Part shown: in pieces, positions 22,686 through 36,229 of the stretch
Layout of the letters: every line of letters starts with the position of its first letter
How positions within the stretch are numbered: the stretch's first letter is position 1
Source: Lytechinus variegatus
Taxonomy: Eukaryota > Echinodermata > Echinoidea > Temnopleuroida > Toxopneustidae
Length of the DNA: 64,000 nt
Assembly: GCF_018143015.1 (NCBI RefSeq)
Contig: NC_054740.1
Span: forward strand, 69,031,356-69,095,355
Reading direction: 5' to 3'
Made by a program: the position numbers and the translations under genes
Notes under the pieces: generated by a model
The model's database searches: none
Told to the model about the DNA's origin: nothing
What the model saw: the letters and a program-made list of their open reading frames with translations, nothing else

Positions 22686-23270
22686 AGGTCGAGTCCATCC
22701 CAGAAAAATGTTGAATTTAATAAATATAGAAAAATCAAAGTAGCATAATGCTTAAAATCTCATCAAAATTGGATGAAAAATAAGAAAGTTTCATGACATT
22801 TCAAATTTCGCTTATTTTGCACAGAACAGTGATATGTACAAATCATGATAAGCAAATGAGAGAATCAATGATTTCCCTCGATCACCATTTCTTTTATTTT
22901 GTATTTGTTGAATTATACAATTTTTTTTTTTTGTTTTTTGTTTTTTTTTACAGATTTGACAATAGAGACCAGCTCATTTTAACCATAATAATTCCACACA
23001 TTCAGGGAGGATGAAATCTTTGTTTCTCTTGACAATGAGGAGAAAATAAAATTATTTTATATTCATACAAAATAAATAGTGAGTGGATGACATTGTTAGT
23101 CTTCTCATTTGCATACTGACCAAGATGTGTTTTCTTTGTTTAAGCAAAACTTTGAAATGTCAAAGCTTATTTTATATCTGATTTTGATGAAATTGTCAGC
23201 ATTGTGCCTGTAGGATTTTTCTCTTTTTATTCAAAGCAACTATTTGTTGGGGTGGACTACATGTAGTCCT
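22686..23270. mobile_element. TTAA-type MITE with long inverted ends
   Basis: Exact TTAA on both sides (22682-22685 and 23271-23274). The ends read AGGTCGAGTCCATCCCAG and GGGGTGGACTACATGTAGTCCT. Inverted blocks include ATCAAAATTGGATGAAAAAT against ATATCTGATTTTGATGAAAT and GCAAATGAGAGA against TCTTCTCATTTGC. 585 bp, noncoding. Confidence 0.8.
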
Positions 23271-23274
23271 TTAA

Positions 23275-24188
23275 TGTTCATAGTGAATACATTTTCTATA
23301 CAATGTATGTGTACAGATCTGAATTTGACCTTCATATTTTTTTGTTAAATGAAATTTGATTAGAAATGGGTTGGGATGCAGGTGTGAGATTATGAGTCAT
23401 TTTATTCATGATTAGCAATGCATACAGTCTGGTGACTCACATACTGTACCACTCAACATGAGTATTAATTCAACAATGAGGTGATAGACACTCAGGCTAC
23501 GGCAGGCATCGGTGGTCATTTCAGACTGGATTGGCACTTTCCCGGGGAAATTTTATATGTATATCCTGCCCAGTTAGGAAATATTGGGAATTACTTTTGA
23601 AATATGTCAACAGGGAGTATGCTCGAAAAATACCTAGAAAATGGCTGAAAATATTCAAGAAGTAAATTTGAGGTATCTCCCTGCATCTTCATTTTTCTCA
23701 AAAATTATGTTAAAATACTATTTTTACCACCAGTATTTCCAACTTAGTTAGGCCAACCCTGATTTTAGGGCTTTAACTCTTTGCAGGCTGAGTTACATGT
23801 AATTTTTGGGGAATAATAATGACAATTGTCTCCATGTTGTTTTCTTTAATTCAAGATTTCCATATTGCACCATTGATACTTATTACTATATACTGTAGAT
23901 GTTAATATCCCAAAACTATTGCCTTAACTTATCAGCTTATCCAATTTGAAGGTAGGGGAGAAAACTAATTATTACAATCGTAGAATTTAATTGTACAAAT
24001 GTGCAAGATTGCAACATCAGTGCACAAAGGGTAAGTAGTTATTATTGGATATCTGATTGATTCCTATGCTGGAGTTGCTGAATTTGACAAGAAATTTGAT
24101 CTAAGGAAGTTGATGGGAAAGCAAAGGAGTTTTGGTCACATGTAAAGAGGAAGACAAAAAAAAATATGTCAATGACTTAATACATGTA
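23275..24188. other. Gene-free spacer
   Basis: AT-rich. No gene or recognised repeat. Confidence 0.4.
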
Positions 24189-24370
24189 GGATGAAAAGAA
24201 GGAGAAGAATAGGAAGGAGAAGAAGAGGAAAGAGCAGAAGGAAGGGAAAGAGGGAGAATAAAAAGAGGAAGTGAAGAGGAGGAAAAGAAGAAGAGACAGG
24301 AAGAGATGAAGAGGAAGGATAAGGAATGAGAGAAGGAGGGATAGGGTATGATTAGGAGAATTAGGAGGAA
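24189..24370. repeat. Purine-rich (GGA/GAA) low-complexity tract
   Basis: About 180 nt almost wholly A and G on the plus strand. Confidence 0.85.
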
Positions 24371-24544
24371 AGTGAATATTAACAAAGAATAGTTTGAAAG
24401 AGAAATCTTTTTTGCTTTTAGGATTCTTTATCTAACAACACTGCTAGATCCTAATCCTAAAAACACCAGCTACCTGCACATATTTAGAAATTGATCACTT
24501 TATTTAGCGATTATAAAATGCCTTCACTTTTAAGAAATAAAATG

Positions 24545-25152
24545 GATTCTAAAAGAACTGTGTACATGTATCAGCTACTTAATTGATTAATTAAAATCAC
24601 AAAGTTTTATGTTATAGGCAGGTTCTGTGGATTAACATAAAATATTGTCTGGAAATCTCCAAACCTTTTACACTTGGTAGTTGGTACAGAAGTTTGATTT
24701 GTAAAGGTACTGGTATAATTGCATTATCCCCCACTAGTTTACCATCGATTCTAAAAGAACTGTGTACATGTATCAGCTACTTAATTGATTAATTAAAATC
24801 ACAAAGTTTTATGTTATAGGCAGGTTCTGTGGATTAACATAAAACATTGTCTGAAAATCTCCAAACCTTTTACACTTGGTAGTTGGTACAGAAGTTTGAT
24901 TTGTAAAGGTACTGGTATAATTGCATTATCCCCCACTAGTTTACCATCGATTCTAAAAGAACTGTGTACATGTATCAGCTACTTAATTGATTAATTAAAA
25001 TCACAAAGTTTTATGTTACAGGCACGTTCTGTTGATTAACATAAAATATTGTCTGAAAATCTCCAAACCTTTTACACTTGGTAGTTGGTACAGAAGTTTG
25101 ATTTGTATAAAGGTACAGGTATAATTGCATTATCCCCCATTAGTTTACCATC
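24545..25152. repeat. Tandem triplication, 202 bp unit
   Basis: Three head-to-tail copies starting at 24545, 24747 and 24949, each from GATTCTAAAAGAACTGTG to CTAGTTTACCATC. Copies differ at only a few positions (AATATT/AACATT, TATAGG/TACAGG, a TATA insert in copy 3), so the event is recent. Each copy contains TACATGTA. No open frame of note. Confidence 0.93.
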
Positions 25153-25202
25153 TACCTTAGATAAATATGACAAAAAATCCAAAATGCTTGTCTTGCAAAT
25201 TT

Positions 25203-25658
25203 CAGCTGTAAATTCTAGAAGAAAAAAGAAGAGGGAAAAGAAGAGGAGGAAAGAAAAGAAAAGGAAGAAGTTCAAGAAGAAGAAAGAGGAGGAGATGATG
25301 AGAATACAATGAATATGAGATGATGGTGATGATGAAAATGATGATGCTTTTGAAGAAAAAGAAGAAAAGGAAGGGGGAGGAGAAAAAGAAGAAGGGGAGG
25401 AGGAAAAGGTAGAAGTAGGAAAGTACAAGAATGAGATGATGTTGATGATAATGGTGATAGTGATGATGATGATGATGATGATGAAGATGATGATGATGAT
25501 TTCGAAAAAAAAGGAGAAGCAAAGGATGAAGGACTAGAAGAAGAAGACAAAGAAAAAGAAGGAGGAGAAGAAGATGAAAACACAACAAGAATGAGATGAT
25601 GATTGTGGTGGTGATGATGATCATGATATTTTGATGATGATGATGATGATGATAATGA

Positions 25659-25692
<34 letters not shown>

Positions 25693-25890
25693 GACGATGG
25701 TGGAGGTGATGTGATGATGATGATGATGGTGGTGGTGATGATAATGACGATGATGGAGGTGATGTGATGATGATGATGAAAAGGAAAAGAATGATGAAGA
25801 AGAAGAAGGACAAGAAGAGGAAGGGAAAAAAGAAAGAGGGAGAGGAAAATGACAGCTAGGAGGATGTAGATTTGAAGAAAAGGGAGAAGA
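25203..25890. repeat. GAA/GAT-rich low-complexity tract
   Basis: Purine-rich GAAGAA and (GAT)n/(GGT)n blocks. Long poly-His or poly-Ser frames on the minus strand come from the (ATC)n complement and are not genes. Confidence 0.88.
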
Positions 25891-26597
25891 AAAATTAAGA
25901 GGCCTGGTTTATAGCTGAAAGGGGAAATATCACTCTGCAGATGGGAACTGCCATTGTGCATTAATCTTTAAAGGAAAAGAATATGCAACTAGTTGATCAT
26001 ACATGTATGACAAACAACCCTCTGGCCTGTAGATTATAGACTTGATACACTGGTGTTATGTCCCCTGTGCTGTGCACATCGTGCATGTAAGCTGCATGTA
26101 TTTTGAAAGAATCAAAAGCTACGCAAGCTTCTAAAGGTCAAGGTATTTTTTAACATAACATGTTTTCTCACTACTTCACCATCTACTGTAGATTTCAATG
26201 CAGTCAGGCGTATAAGCCTTTGATGGTCAGCAAAATATTTTGAAAAATCTTCTAAGTGATTACAAAAACATTCCTGATGTGGGAGATATTCTGTGAAATA
26301 ATATTCTGTATACAGAAATGATCTCTTATAATAAATCTGGAGTGTCAGATAGTTGCTCATGACGTAAAAGTTACTGATGACATAAGATGACATTACAAGT
26401 GAGAATATTTTTAAAATCCATTCTACTGTATGAAGCACTTTATCTCACTCAATGATATAAAAACATAGTAGATCTTATTGAAATATGTGAGAGAAAATGG
26501 AGGGGTGCGGTTAATGATTTGTCACCCAAGACTAAAATTGCTTCTTGATCAGTTAGTTTACATCTACCTTAGATTTCAATTCTGTTGAAATGATCAT

Positions 26598-26775
26598 TGA
26601 TGTTATATTATTATTGTAATTATTATTATTGTTATTATTATCATCATTATTATTATTGTTATCATCATTATTATTATTACGATAATTATTAAATAGTATT
26701 ATTATTGTTTTTGTTCTTTATTATTATAACTTTTTTGTTGCTGCCACTGTTGTTGTTATCATCATCATCAGTATC
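26598..26775. repeat. (ATT)n/(ATC)n microsatellite cluster
   Basis: Imperfect TTA/ATT/ATC trinucleotide runs. Confidence 0.85.
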
Positions 26776-27837
26776 ATGCAACAAATGCAAATGAATGTTA
26801 GAAAGATGATTTTTCGGCTAATAAGAATATTTGCCCGTATTTGGTGACTGAAGTTTGTGTTGAGCATCTGGGCAATTATAGCAGGTTTCAACATGACTTG
26901 AAGCAAATGCATGCAATTGTCTAAAATTTAGTCAGAAATGAGAGGAAAAGCCAAATTATCTTGGAGTGTTTAAAGCAACAACAATGACCCACAAGTGCGT
27001 CAGATGACATTCTGTTGTAATTGAATAATTAATTGCAACAAAATAAAAAAAAATCTAACCTGAAATAGTCTTTATATGCCATGTTCTCGCATAAAGGACT
27101 CCAAGCATGCTGTCTGCTTCATTTTCTGATTGTATGGCCTTTCAAAATAATGATTTAAAGAGTAGACAAAATGACAAAACATCCCCTGATGTGACAATGA
27201 AACATTGATCATTTATTGATGAAATCACTAAAGTATTAGATTTCATTTCCTTCAAATCAAATTCACCTGAAATTATAAGTCACCTCTTCAGTTGCTGTTG
27301 TTCCTGCAACAGACACAGACATGGCTATATTGACTTTTCTTTGAGTGTATTGGGTGACCATTTTGTAACACTGCATTCTGTCTCTATTTTCATGAACTTT
27401 CCATGAGGATTTTAGGGAGACATACAAATATTTAGATGATTGATGTATTTGTTTGGAGGCTATTTCGGAGGGCTAGAAGCATGATTGATTTTGTTTTACT
27501 GTTATAATGAAGTATTGGAGTGAGAATGTTTTAAAAATTTGTGAGGTCATAGTATACTAGGAGATATTTGAGAAAGTAGTTCAATGGTTGAAATAACATT
27601 TTTTTTCAAATTTTGATTGATTTTTTACTCTTTGGGAAACTTGTTTCTGTTGAACTCCTGTAGGAACTCAGCAGCACAGTTTTTTTTTTTTGCTGATTAA
27701 TGCCAAGCTGGTACAACTGATTTTTACATAGGAAACATTTTACATCTTAATTAGTAATAGTTGCTGACCATGTAGACAACAGGAATGACCTTCATTGCCT
27801 TTTTTTTGGGGGGGGGGGGTTAAAGTGGAGATAATGG

Positions 27838-27908
27838 GTGAGCGGGGATTTAAAGTAAAAACCTTCAGGATCATGAGTCCTCTGCTCTTACCACTAAACC
27901 AGACAAAC
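27838..27908 (-). other. tRNA-like remnant with CAT anticodon loop
   Basis: On the minus strand a D-arm (TGGTTTAGTGGTAAGAGC) is followed by an anticodon arm with loop CTCATGA, then a T-arm region broken by extra bases (GGTTTTTACTTTAAATCC). The acceptor stem does not pair. It is a tRNA pseudogene or SINE head rather than a working tRNA. Confidence 0.4.
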
Positions 27909-30900
27909 CCAAAATATCACACAGTAAAAAAAAAATGGTCAGAATGCTTTAAATGTATTTGAAGAGATGGCTCTTATTGCATTTAAAACAGTAGGGTGCA
28001 TACTGTCTTCTTTCTGGGAAAAGAAGTGGAGAGAGCAGCAGGAATGATGTTAAAGTGGTCATGATTGAGTACTCTCACCATGAACACTTTTGTGGGGGCG
28101 TACATATATCTCACTGATCATGATGACGTTTCATTGCTTCCGAAGCACTATTTTCATTTTTTGTCTTGTGATTGTACTACTGTTGGTGTATAACTATTAG
28201 TGTATGGGGTATATTGCTACATGTGCTCATCTAACATAGTGTTGGTCGATATTTGATTTCAATGTTAGTTGACTGTACCCTGCAAAAATATCGCTGATAA
28301 TAGTGTGAAAATTCATATGAATAGTATTTCTGTGAGAACAGGGAAGGGGGAGATGAAAATAAGACCTTCATACAAGCTTGTCCATGAAAAATAGGCATTT
28401 GGGTATCCTGGTACCAAAATTTAAACTGATGATGACGAAACTTTCTGAGTTTGTTAATAAGCAGTACAGAGCAGCATTTGTGGTCAATAAGTAGTGGTGA
28501 ACATTTCAGAATTGACAATATTTTGAGCATGTCCCGTTGTAGCTATATATCAATATAAACAAAAATCATTAATTCAATATTCAGTATTTTTTCAATATCA
28601 CATAATTTTGATGATATTGAAATATTAACCAGCACTACATCTGTTGTCTAACTCTAGTGCAAAATCATGAAATAGAAATTAGACCAACTGGCTGTCAGAC
28701 TAAATGAGCACAAGACTAGGAAGATTTTTAGATCAAGTGTGGAGTAGATCAGACTTCTACATGTAGTTCACATAATATGGGTTTGCCTGGTAATCCAAAC
28801 TGCTTGTGCATGTTATTATATTTTTTGTATGGACTGTTTCTAAATTTGGATGAAATGTGGTAATATTTAGGGCACCAGCATAATGATTAGAAGTGAAAGG
28901 TGGAATGTATGGGAATTTATATTTCACAGGATGGAACCTGAAAAGACCTTCAATATTTGGTTCAAATTAGGTGTGTTGCCTTGGCAACAAACTCAATTTG
29001 ATATCCACTTCTTGAACATCTGCCTGCAGGCATACCTTACTGGTACATGGCGGGTAATGACCCAAATCTGTTTTGATTGTATACAAAATGAAAGAACTAT
29101 GATTTCAGAATATATATTTTTTTCTTGCTAAAAAGAGAAGGCCTACTTAACATAAATAAGCTAATGTGGCTACAACCCATTGATTTACATGCATTTTCCT
29201 AACTTGTGTTTTTCACCACCTTCATGTAGATAACTATTCAATGTTTTCAAGTATATTCACAGGTTTGCTTTACATTCATTCCTAGAATTTGGGTCTTTAC
29301 CATTTGTTTGTAGACTCCAGCCTTGAAATAAAAAGTATTTTCCTCTTTCTTTTCTCAGAGAAAAATATGAGAAAAGGTACAAGTAAAAATGCAATGCTCC
29401 TTAATGGTGCAGCTGCCTGCTTCTTAAAGAGATGGAATATGGTGAATATTTTTATAAGAGGAGACTCAAAGACGGCGATGCTAACTAGAAACTATATTTA
29501 GCTGTATCCTGAGCCCACTTAAATTGCAATTGGGCTAATTACCCCTTGTGCATGGTGCTTGTTGTCACAGCAATTCAGTTGAGGCTTTTGGGGGACCTTC
29601 CTGAATGTTGCACTTATGGCCGTATGCAGCAGGGGGGCAGTTGCCTTGCAGAAATTTTTGAAAATTAAAAACCAATATTTTTTAATGAAAAATTTTCACA
29701 ATTTTCACCAGAAGTGTGCACAGAATCCATTAATTCCACTTTCAGATTATGCACAAGTTTGCAAATTTGATAAAACTTTTCCTTTCATTTCCTTTCCTCA
29801 TCCTTGGTTTTTCGTTTCCTTTAAAGTAGGATTAAGTTTTATTTATAGTCACAAATTACAGAAAAATATGTAATATTCGAGGATGAAATGAATTCCAAAG
29901 ATGAAAGGGGGTATTTTTCCTTTCAGAACTCAAGGAAGGCTTGTAAAAGATTGCCATTGATAACAGTAATAATAATAAAATATTTTTGGATCACTTTTGA
30001 ATTTATCGGTATGTTTTTCAGTTCTACAATCCTAATGATGACACTCTAGAAATAGCTTTCCCTAGCAGAGAGATCTACATGTCTGAATAGAATTGAGCAT
30101 CCACTGCAATGACAGAAAATTATGGATTGGCAAATGAAAAATTTCTGTCAGAGATGTACATGTACTTGATATTTGTACAGGAGCTCTCGGTGGAAGAGAA
30201 ATTTGTCCATTAATCATAGACATTTATCACTCGGTCCCATGAATTGATAACTGCACGATGTCCAAATAATATACCCCAAAGGCTTCGGCCCTGCCCTCTG
30301 CAAAAAGAAATAATAAAGAAACTATGGTTAAAATGACAGTTGGGGTACGGGTACTTTATTTTCATGATGTCTATATTCATGTTACTCATAAAAGAGTATA
30401 GATTTAGGAATTATACTGAAATTCCCTTTTCCGTTTTCATGGTTTTTCAATACCGGTAATTCTCAAATTTTATAATGCTTTTGTATTAGGAAAATTTAGA
30501 AATTTCAGAATGTCTACCAGATCTCCTATTAGCTCATACCTCTTTCTAATTGGTAGTTTAATTTGCAGGCTCAAATGTTGCTTTCTACATATTTTTGTAC
30601 AGTGTGACATGAAAAGATAAAACAAGTGACCTTCATTTCTGAGATTAAAAAAAATCGATTTCAGACTTCCATACAGTACATGTACATTACAAAAGCCTTG
30701 GGTCACGAGATATGTCTACATAATATCAAAATCTCTCTAGAATTTCTTTCTCTTTTGATGCTACCTGTACATCATTTTAATTCATTTGATTCTTGAGTGC
30801 ATTGCGGTTCCTTTGACATACATTATACATGTACTTCATCTGAATGTGAACAGAGTCGTTGAGAGGTAAATTCAAAGGCAACACCTCAAAGCCAATGCCC

Positions 30901-32574
30901 AAGGGCTGTTGAAGGATTCATATCGTGTTTGAATATCACACTTTACTCTTTGGACAAAATGTCAACGTTTATGATTCAAGCTGCAAGGAGGAATAGTGTT
31001 TTCTGCCATTAATCGATGAAGTAGATGCCATTAAAAGGCGGCATGTACATGTACTATATAGTAAGGAAAGTATGTGATGTCAAAGCTCAACAAAGTTGGG
31101 GGGAGATGAACTTTAATGCCACTGCTATAATTGATGTTTATTTTTTTAATTCTTTTATCTATTTCTTAATTTTTTGACATTATTTTTGAAGTGCTATTTA
31201 ATCAATTATTACTTTTTTGGGGAAGGGGCAGGAGGCTGAATAAGGCTACATTGGGTTATAACCAGAGAGAAGAGGCATTGCCATTAGTCTTCAAGCACAG
31301 ACTCATATTTGACACTTTAAATAAAACCATGTCTAGAGTGCAGACTACACTGTAGTCTCCAAAGTCCCTCTCTGTGTAGAGCCAGCCACAGTACATATTG
31401 AATCTAGTCTTGCTGCTTCAGACTCTGTATCATGCAATATGCACTGTACAAAATTACGAAAACCAAGGGTCTGTGCGTGCAGACTACATTGCCATTTACA
31501 TTTGTTTTTCTTTTTTAATATCAAATACACCAAAAACAGAAAATGTGCAAGGCGAAAAAATTGCTCGGGTTAATCCAATCAAGTGACGTTAGCCTTGCGC
31601 TGGCTGAAATTCATCATATTTGGCTACTCGAGCATCCATGATTGATACAAAATTAATCCAGTGCTTAGTTCCACATCCCATTGTTAGATAAGATCAACAT
31701 TTTAAAGCCTGTCTATTAAAAGCTTTTGTAAAAGATTCTGAATTATAATCAAGTATCATATCTTACAAATGTGTCCAGTACGTGTAGCTGTTAAATCTTT
31801 TCACGTTCTCTGTGAAAATTTCAAATTTAAACTTAAATTTCATATCAGCATCATGTATGTAAGGGATAACACTGGAAATTGTGCATTTTCAGGTTTACCA
31901 AAAGCTAAAGATAAATGATAAAACTATGAAACTGATTAGGAAACCAAACATTATGGGGGAAATACATTGCAATGATATAAAAGAAAAGTCAAGGTTACTT
32001 TTTTTCAAAGAGAAGTTAGAAATGGATATGTTGTATCAATAGGCCCATTGTACAATGGTATTGATGGGATCCATTAGCATTTTATTCAGTTAGGTTTGAA
32101 GATAGTGATTTTAGGGGAAATTGATTATTGAAAGTTATAAATGTACATCAGATGATAGGCATTCTCTGTTTAAAGGGTGAAGGAAACTGGGGATGAGGAA
32201 TGCGGAGGAAGAGGATGAGGGGAAGAACTCTAATGAATAGTGACACTCAGAACAGGATTGAGGAGAATAGGGTAAAGGTTGAAGGTGCATTATCGCCTGT
32301 TTTCAGGTCAACTTTGCCACCATTCAGATCCAAATCACCCAGAGTAGAACAAGATTTGATAATAAAAGACTTTATTTAAAGTATAAATGCCACTAGAAAT
32401 CACCTTCTGGCAGAGTTATTTTCTGCACTTTCCAGGGCCTGACAGTTACCCGAGGCTAAGGATTTCTTGCAGTACACCAATTTTACTCCCCCAACCCTCC
32501 TCCCCCCAAGGATAAAAGATTTTTCAATGCTTTTCACAAAGTCAGGGTCAGCAAGTATGATAGTTTGATTCATA

Positions 32575-32815
32575 AAGGATTCAAAGCACTGCTATCATTA
32601 CCCCAGCTTTAGCTGTGCTGTCCATATTGGTGCTCAATCATTCCAGGAATTTCTTTCTACCGGGTACCCATTCACCTCACCTGGGTTGAGTGCAGCACAA
32701 TGTGGGTAAATTTCTTGCTGAATGAAGGAAAATACGCCATGGCTGGTATCGAACCCGCGTCCTTCAGATTGAAAGACGAGTCGCGACCAGTCGACCACAA
32801 TTCCCCCAAATGATA
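32575..32815 (-). mobile_element. tRNA-derived SINE, minus strand
   Basis: Minus strand shows box A-like GTGGTCGACTGG, box B GGGTTCGATACC, CCATGGCGTATTTTCCTT, then TGTGCTGCACTCAACCCAGG and GGTGAATGGGTACCCGG, the same body as the copies at 48.4 and 53.4 kb. Confidence 0.8.
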
Positions 32816-35800
32816 ATCTGCTCCACATAAAAGCAGACGCTCATATCAGGGGATGACTGAGGGACTTGGATGATCTGCATCAAACTTTCATAATCTCATT
32901 ATACAGCAAATCAGCTCTCATGCACCATGCTACAAGGCAGTCTATGGTCCATGGATCATCACCGTGATCAAAGGTTTTATGGTGGGTGGCAGAAATTCAC
33001 AGCCAGTAAATGGGAAAATTTTACAATCCATAAATTTCGTCACCCCTGGGTGTTCTTAATTTTTTGCCGTGTTCCCTGTGAACGCAAAATGGCGGTATAC
33101 TGATGTAACATTACCTAGGATTGTTAATTTCAAGAGACTCAAGGTGATGATTAAGATTTCTCTCATTTTCACAGTTATTGTCTCATAGAGAATTTGCATT
33201 TGTGATTATCATATTTCTTCGATAGAATTGAGAAACAATTTCATTGGAATTGCCATTCATTCTACATGGAATATTTTGATCTTCATTTATTTCTTTTTGT
33301 ATTTAAAGCAAAAGCATTCCAGCTATAATCAGAGTATCTTGGAAGAACAAAGAAGGGTGTCTGGATAAATTTCCTGATATCATACATTTGCTTTCTGCTA
33401 TAAGCAAACATGTTAAGGCCTACAAATTTGATAGAAAGTATTTCAGCAATTATACATCTTAACCTGTGAAATAAATGCCGCATATAATTATTATCTCTTT
33501 ACATTTCAGTATTTTTTTTTCAAATGCCATCAAATTCTTAATTGTCTAGTGCGGCATGGCTCTCCTCGCCCTTCTCTTCCGCCTATCTCTTTCCATCTCT
33601 TTTCCTACGTACATAACCATTTTCATTTAGCTATGGGGTGTAAGACGTCATTATCAACCAATTGCCTGTTATTGCCTACATTTCCTCCCTCCTCGATTGA
33701 AAATAAATTTGATTAGTCCATGATAGCTTGAGGGCTCCTAGGCCTGGAAAATAATGAAGAAGGCCTCTGGTGTTTTCTTCAGGGAAGTTTGATGGTACTC
33801 TGATTATTTCTGCGAGAAAGGTGCCCCATTGAAAGGCATATGTATTTTACAATTGTAAATTGAAAGAATTTTATTATCTAGATTCTGGTCCTCTCGTGTA
33901 TTACACCTATCGATATTGTGACATCATGATTTGGAATAAATGTTCATGTATTTGCACTAGAATTGTCACAAGCAGAATGTTTGTGATTTATACAGAAATA
34001 CCTCTTGACTTCTTATGTGCAAGGTTGCAACTTTCTCAATGCAAATTTTTCTGGTAAGAAGTTTTCTTTTGAGAGATTTTATATTGGAAATCCCCAGTTC
34101 AAACTAAAATTGTTCATCCATTGGAAGTCTCTCGTGGAGGACCTTTTGGATGTCTGTCTGCTTGTTTACAAACATGATTTTTATAATACATGTAGATATG
34201 TCAGACTTTCGTGATGAATCTGTTTTAATCCGTGGAAAGAGAAAGGGTATAGGGCTCTTTGGAAGAAGAAAATGAGAAAATTTAATACCAACTTAACTTT
34301 TATTCATCTTCGTTCATACTTTTATTGCAAACTTTTTTGTTGAAAAACTCAAGATTTGTTTTTTCTTCTCCATACTGTTATGCCATTTGCGTTGCTCCAT
34401 TTCACAGATCTAACAGATCAGCAACCTTTAGATTGACTTGTGGAGTAAGTAGAATCATGTAGTCCCATATAGTCTTATTAGTTGAAGTGGGTTCATTTGA
34501 TCAGCATCGTCTGCAGCTTTCACTTGAAGAGCACTTCTCTGAGCATACAATTACCACATTGAATCTGCTGTCCATCTTAAGAGGTTCAAATTCAGTTTAA
34601 ACCTAAGCTTGTATGCCCACAACTGCACCACAGTAAGCTCATCAGGTACATAATGCCAGTATTTGTGATAATTATATAATTCGCTTGAAACATAAAATTC
34701 AAACTAAGTTTAAAGTTCAGATTCATCTTGCTTTTTTCAGTTCAATAGGTAAAAGAGTTTCACTTCTCTGATGTCCCTGAATTTGTTTCTGGATGAGCAA
34801 ATTCAGGTGGATTCTGAAATCTGTAGTGTACATGTAGGTCAGAGGTCAAAAGGTTCTACATGTAGGTCATTATGGTATGCTGAAATGGTGTCCATGTGCT
34901 GGATTTAAAATATGGGACAGATTTTCATAACTTTGGGAACATTACACAACAAGACAAGTCACTTTTGTATTTTGAGTGCACATGTTAAAGATTATTATGC
35001 TCTGGTTTGTAACGGGCATCGGACATGTACCTATTTTTCGTTATTATACCAATGTAAAATCAATTAACATGATTTTATACTTTTGGAACACTATCTCTTG
35101 CAATAACCTCGCAATGTTTCAGGAATATTGTTTCTGATGACATTTTTCAGTGCTTAGTGTATTCATGTGCAGTACCTGTAGACAAATTAAGCTTTTGAAA
35201 CAGTTAATTATGCAACATGTACTAGCAAACTTCTGCTTGTTTGTAATTTAACTCTGCAAATAAAGTATTTTATGAATTCATGTCTAGACTGATATTACAT
35301 GATGTTATATTATAGAATATGTGCAATCAGACAATGCCGTCCATTTCACCTCGGTCCATATAATTTGTCCTGACAATAGAACCAACTCTTATTTCTGCCA
35401 GTATTATTTTTGCAGCTGGGAGTCTTTATTTCTTTCTCACCTCTGTGAAAGAGACTATTAATGGTGTTCATTGTTGAATTATATCGAACGGCCCAGTATA
35501 TTTATCACAGGGTACAATTCGGCTTGTACGGTGGCATTTATAGGCCTGCCTATAAACATTTTCATAGAAAATGAATAATAATTTCATAGCGTCAACATTA
35601 TATTTCATTTGTGTTCTGTTGAATTTGAAAGAACCAGAATAGGAATTTCTTTGGTTTTGACATCCATTCAAGTAATTTAGATATTGTGTTGAACATATGT
35701 CCAGAGTATTCTTATTTACAAATCGTAACTTTGCTGAAATGCGTACACTATATTATAAAATATTGTCTGCCTTTCGAAAACAGGAAGTCAGCTGAAGTGA

Positions 35801-36229
35801 AGAAGAATACAAAATCAATGCTCTTCATGTCTTGCAAATCAGGCGTGCCAAATTCAGGGCTATGTTATTAGATTATTAGAAAAATAGTACTGCATTCTGA
35901 AAAATGTCAGAGCCAAATAGATGAATAATTAATTCACATCAAGTACAGTATTAAACAAATTCTGGGATAGAAACTTGAGAAACATTGGTACAAAGTTCTA
36001 TCTTTTCTATCTTTTCTTGTGTCTTTCTTTCTTTTCAATTATGAGATCTTCTGAAACATGGCTTAGGGGGCTCTCTTCAATCTTGGGCAGTATAAATCCT
36101 TATTGAATAATAGTAAAATGGGTCAATTCTAAATTGGTAATTAAGGCAGAGATTCTGTCTTATTTTTTATGATGCTGTGTCAGTGACTAGTCTTGGATAC
36201 AGAAATGCAGATCATTTCCTTTTATTTAT

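Larger units (their letters stand above)
25891..36229. other. Ten-kilobase gene-free region
   Basis: Apart from the repeats listed separately (ATT microsatellite, tRNA-like fragment, SINE), this AT-rich stretch has no spliceable coding chain or domain-bearing frame that I can find. If the CpG-rich block at 16.5 kb is the first exon of the kelch-like gene, this is its first intron; otherwise it is intergenic. Confidence 0.45.

Noticed and set aside
25202-25961. Overlapping 203- and 229-codon minus-strand frames rich in His, Ser and Leu
   Set aside because: They are translations of (GAT)n and GAA-rich microsatellite; no splice or domain evidence.
28883-29131. 82-codon plus frame with mixed composition
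   Set aside because: No family resemblance, no convincing splice partners, and length is within chance for this AT content.
31280-31540. Possible inverted repeat around GTGCAGACTACA words
   Set aside because: Only short scattered matches could be found; arms do not align continuously.
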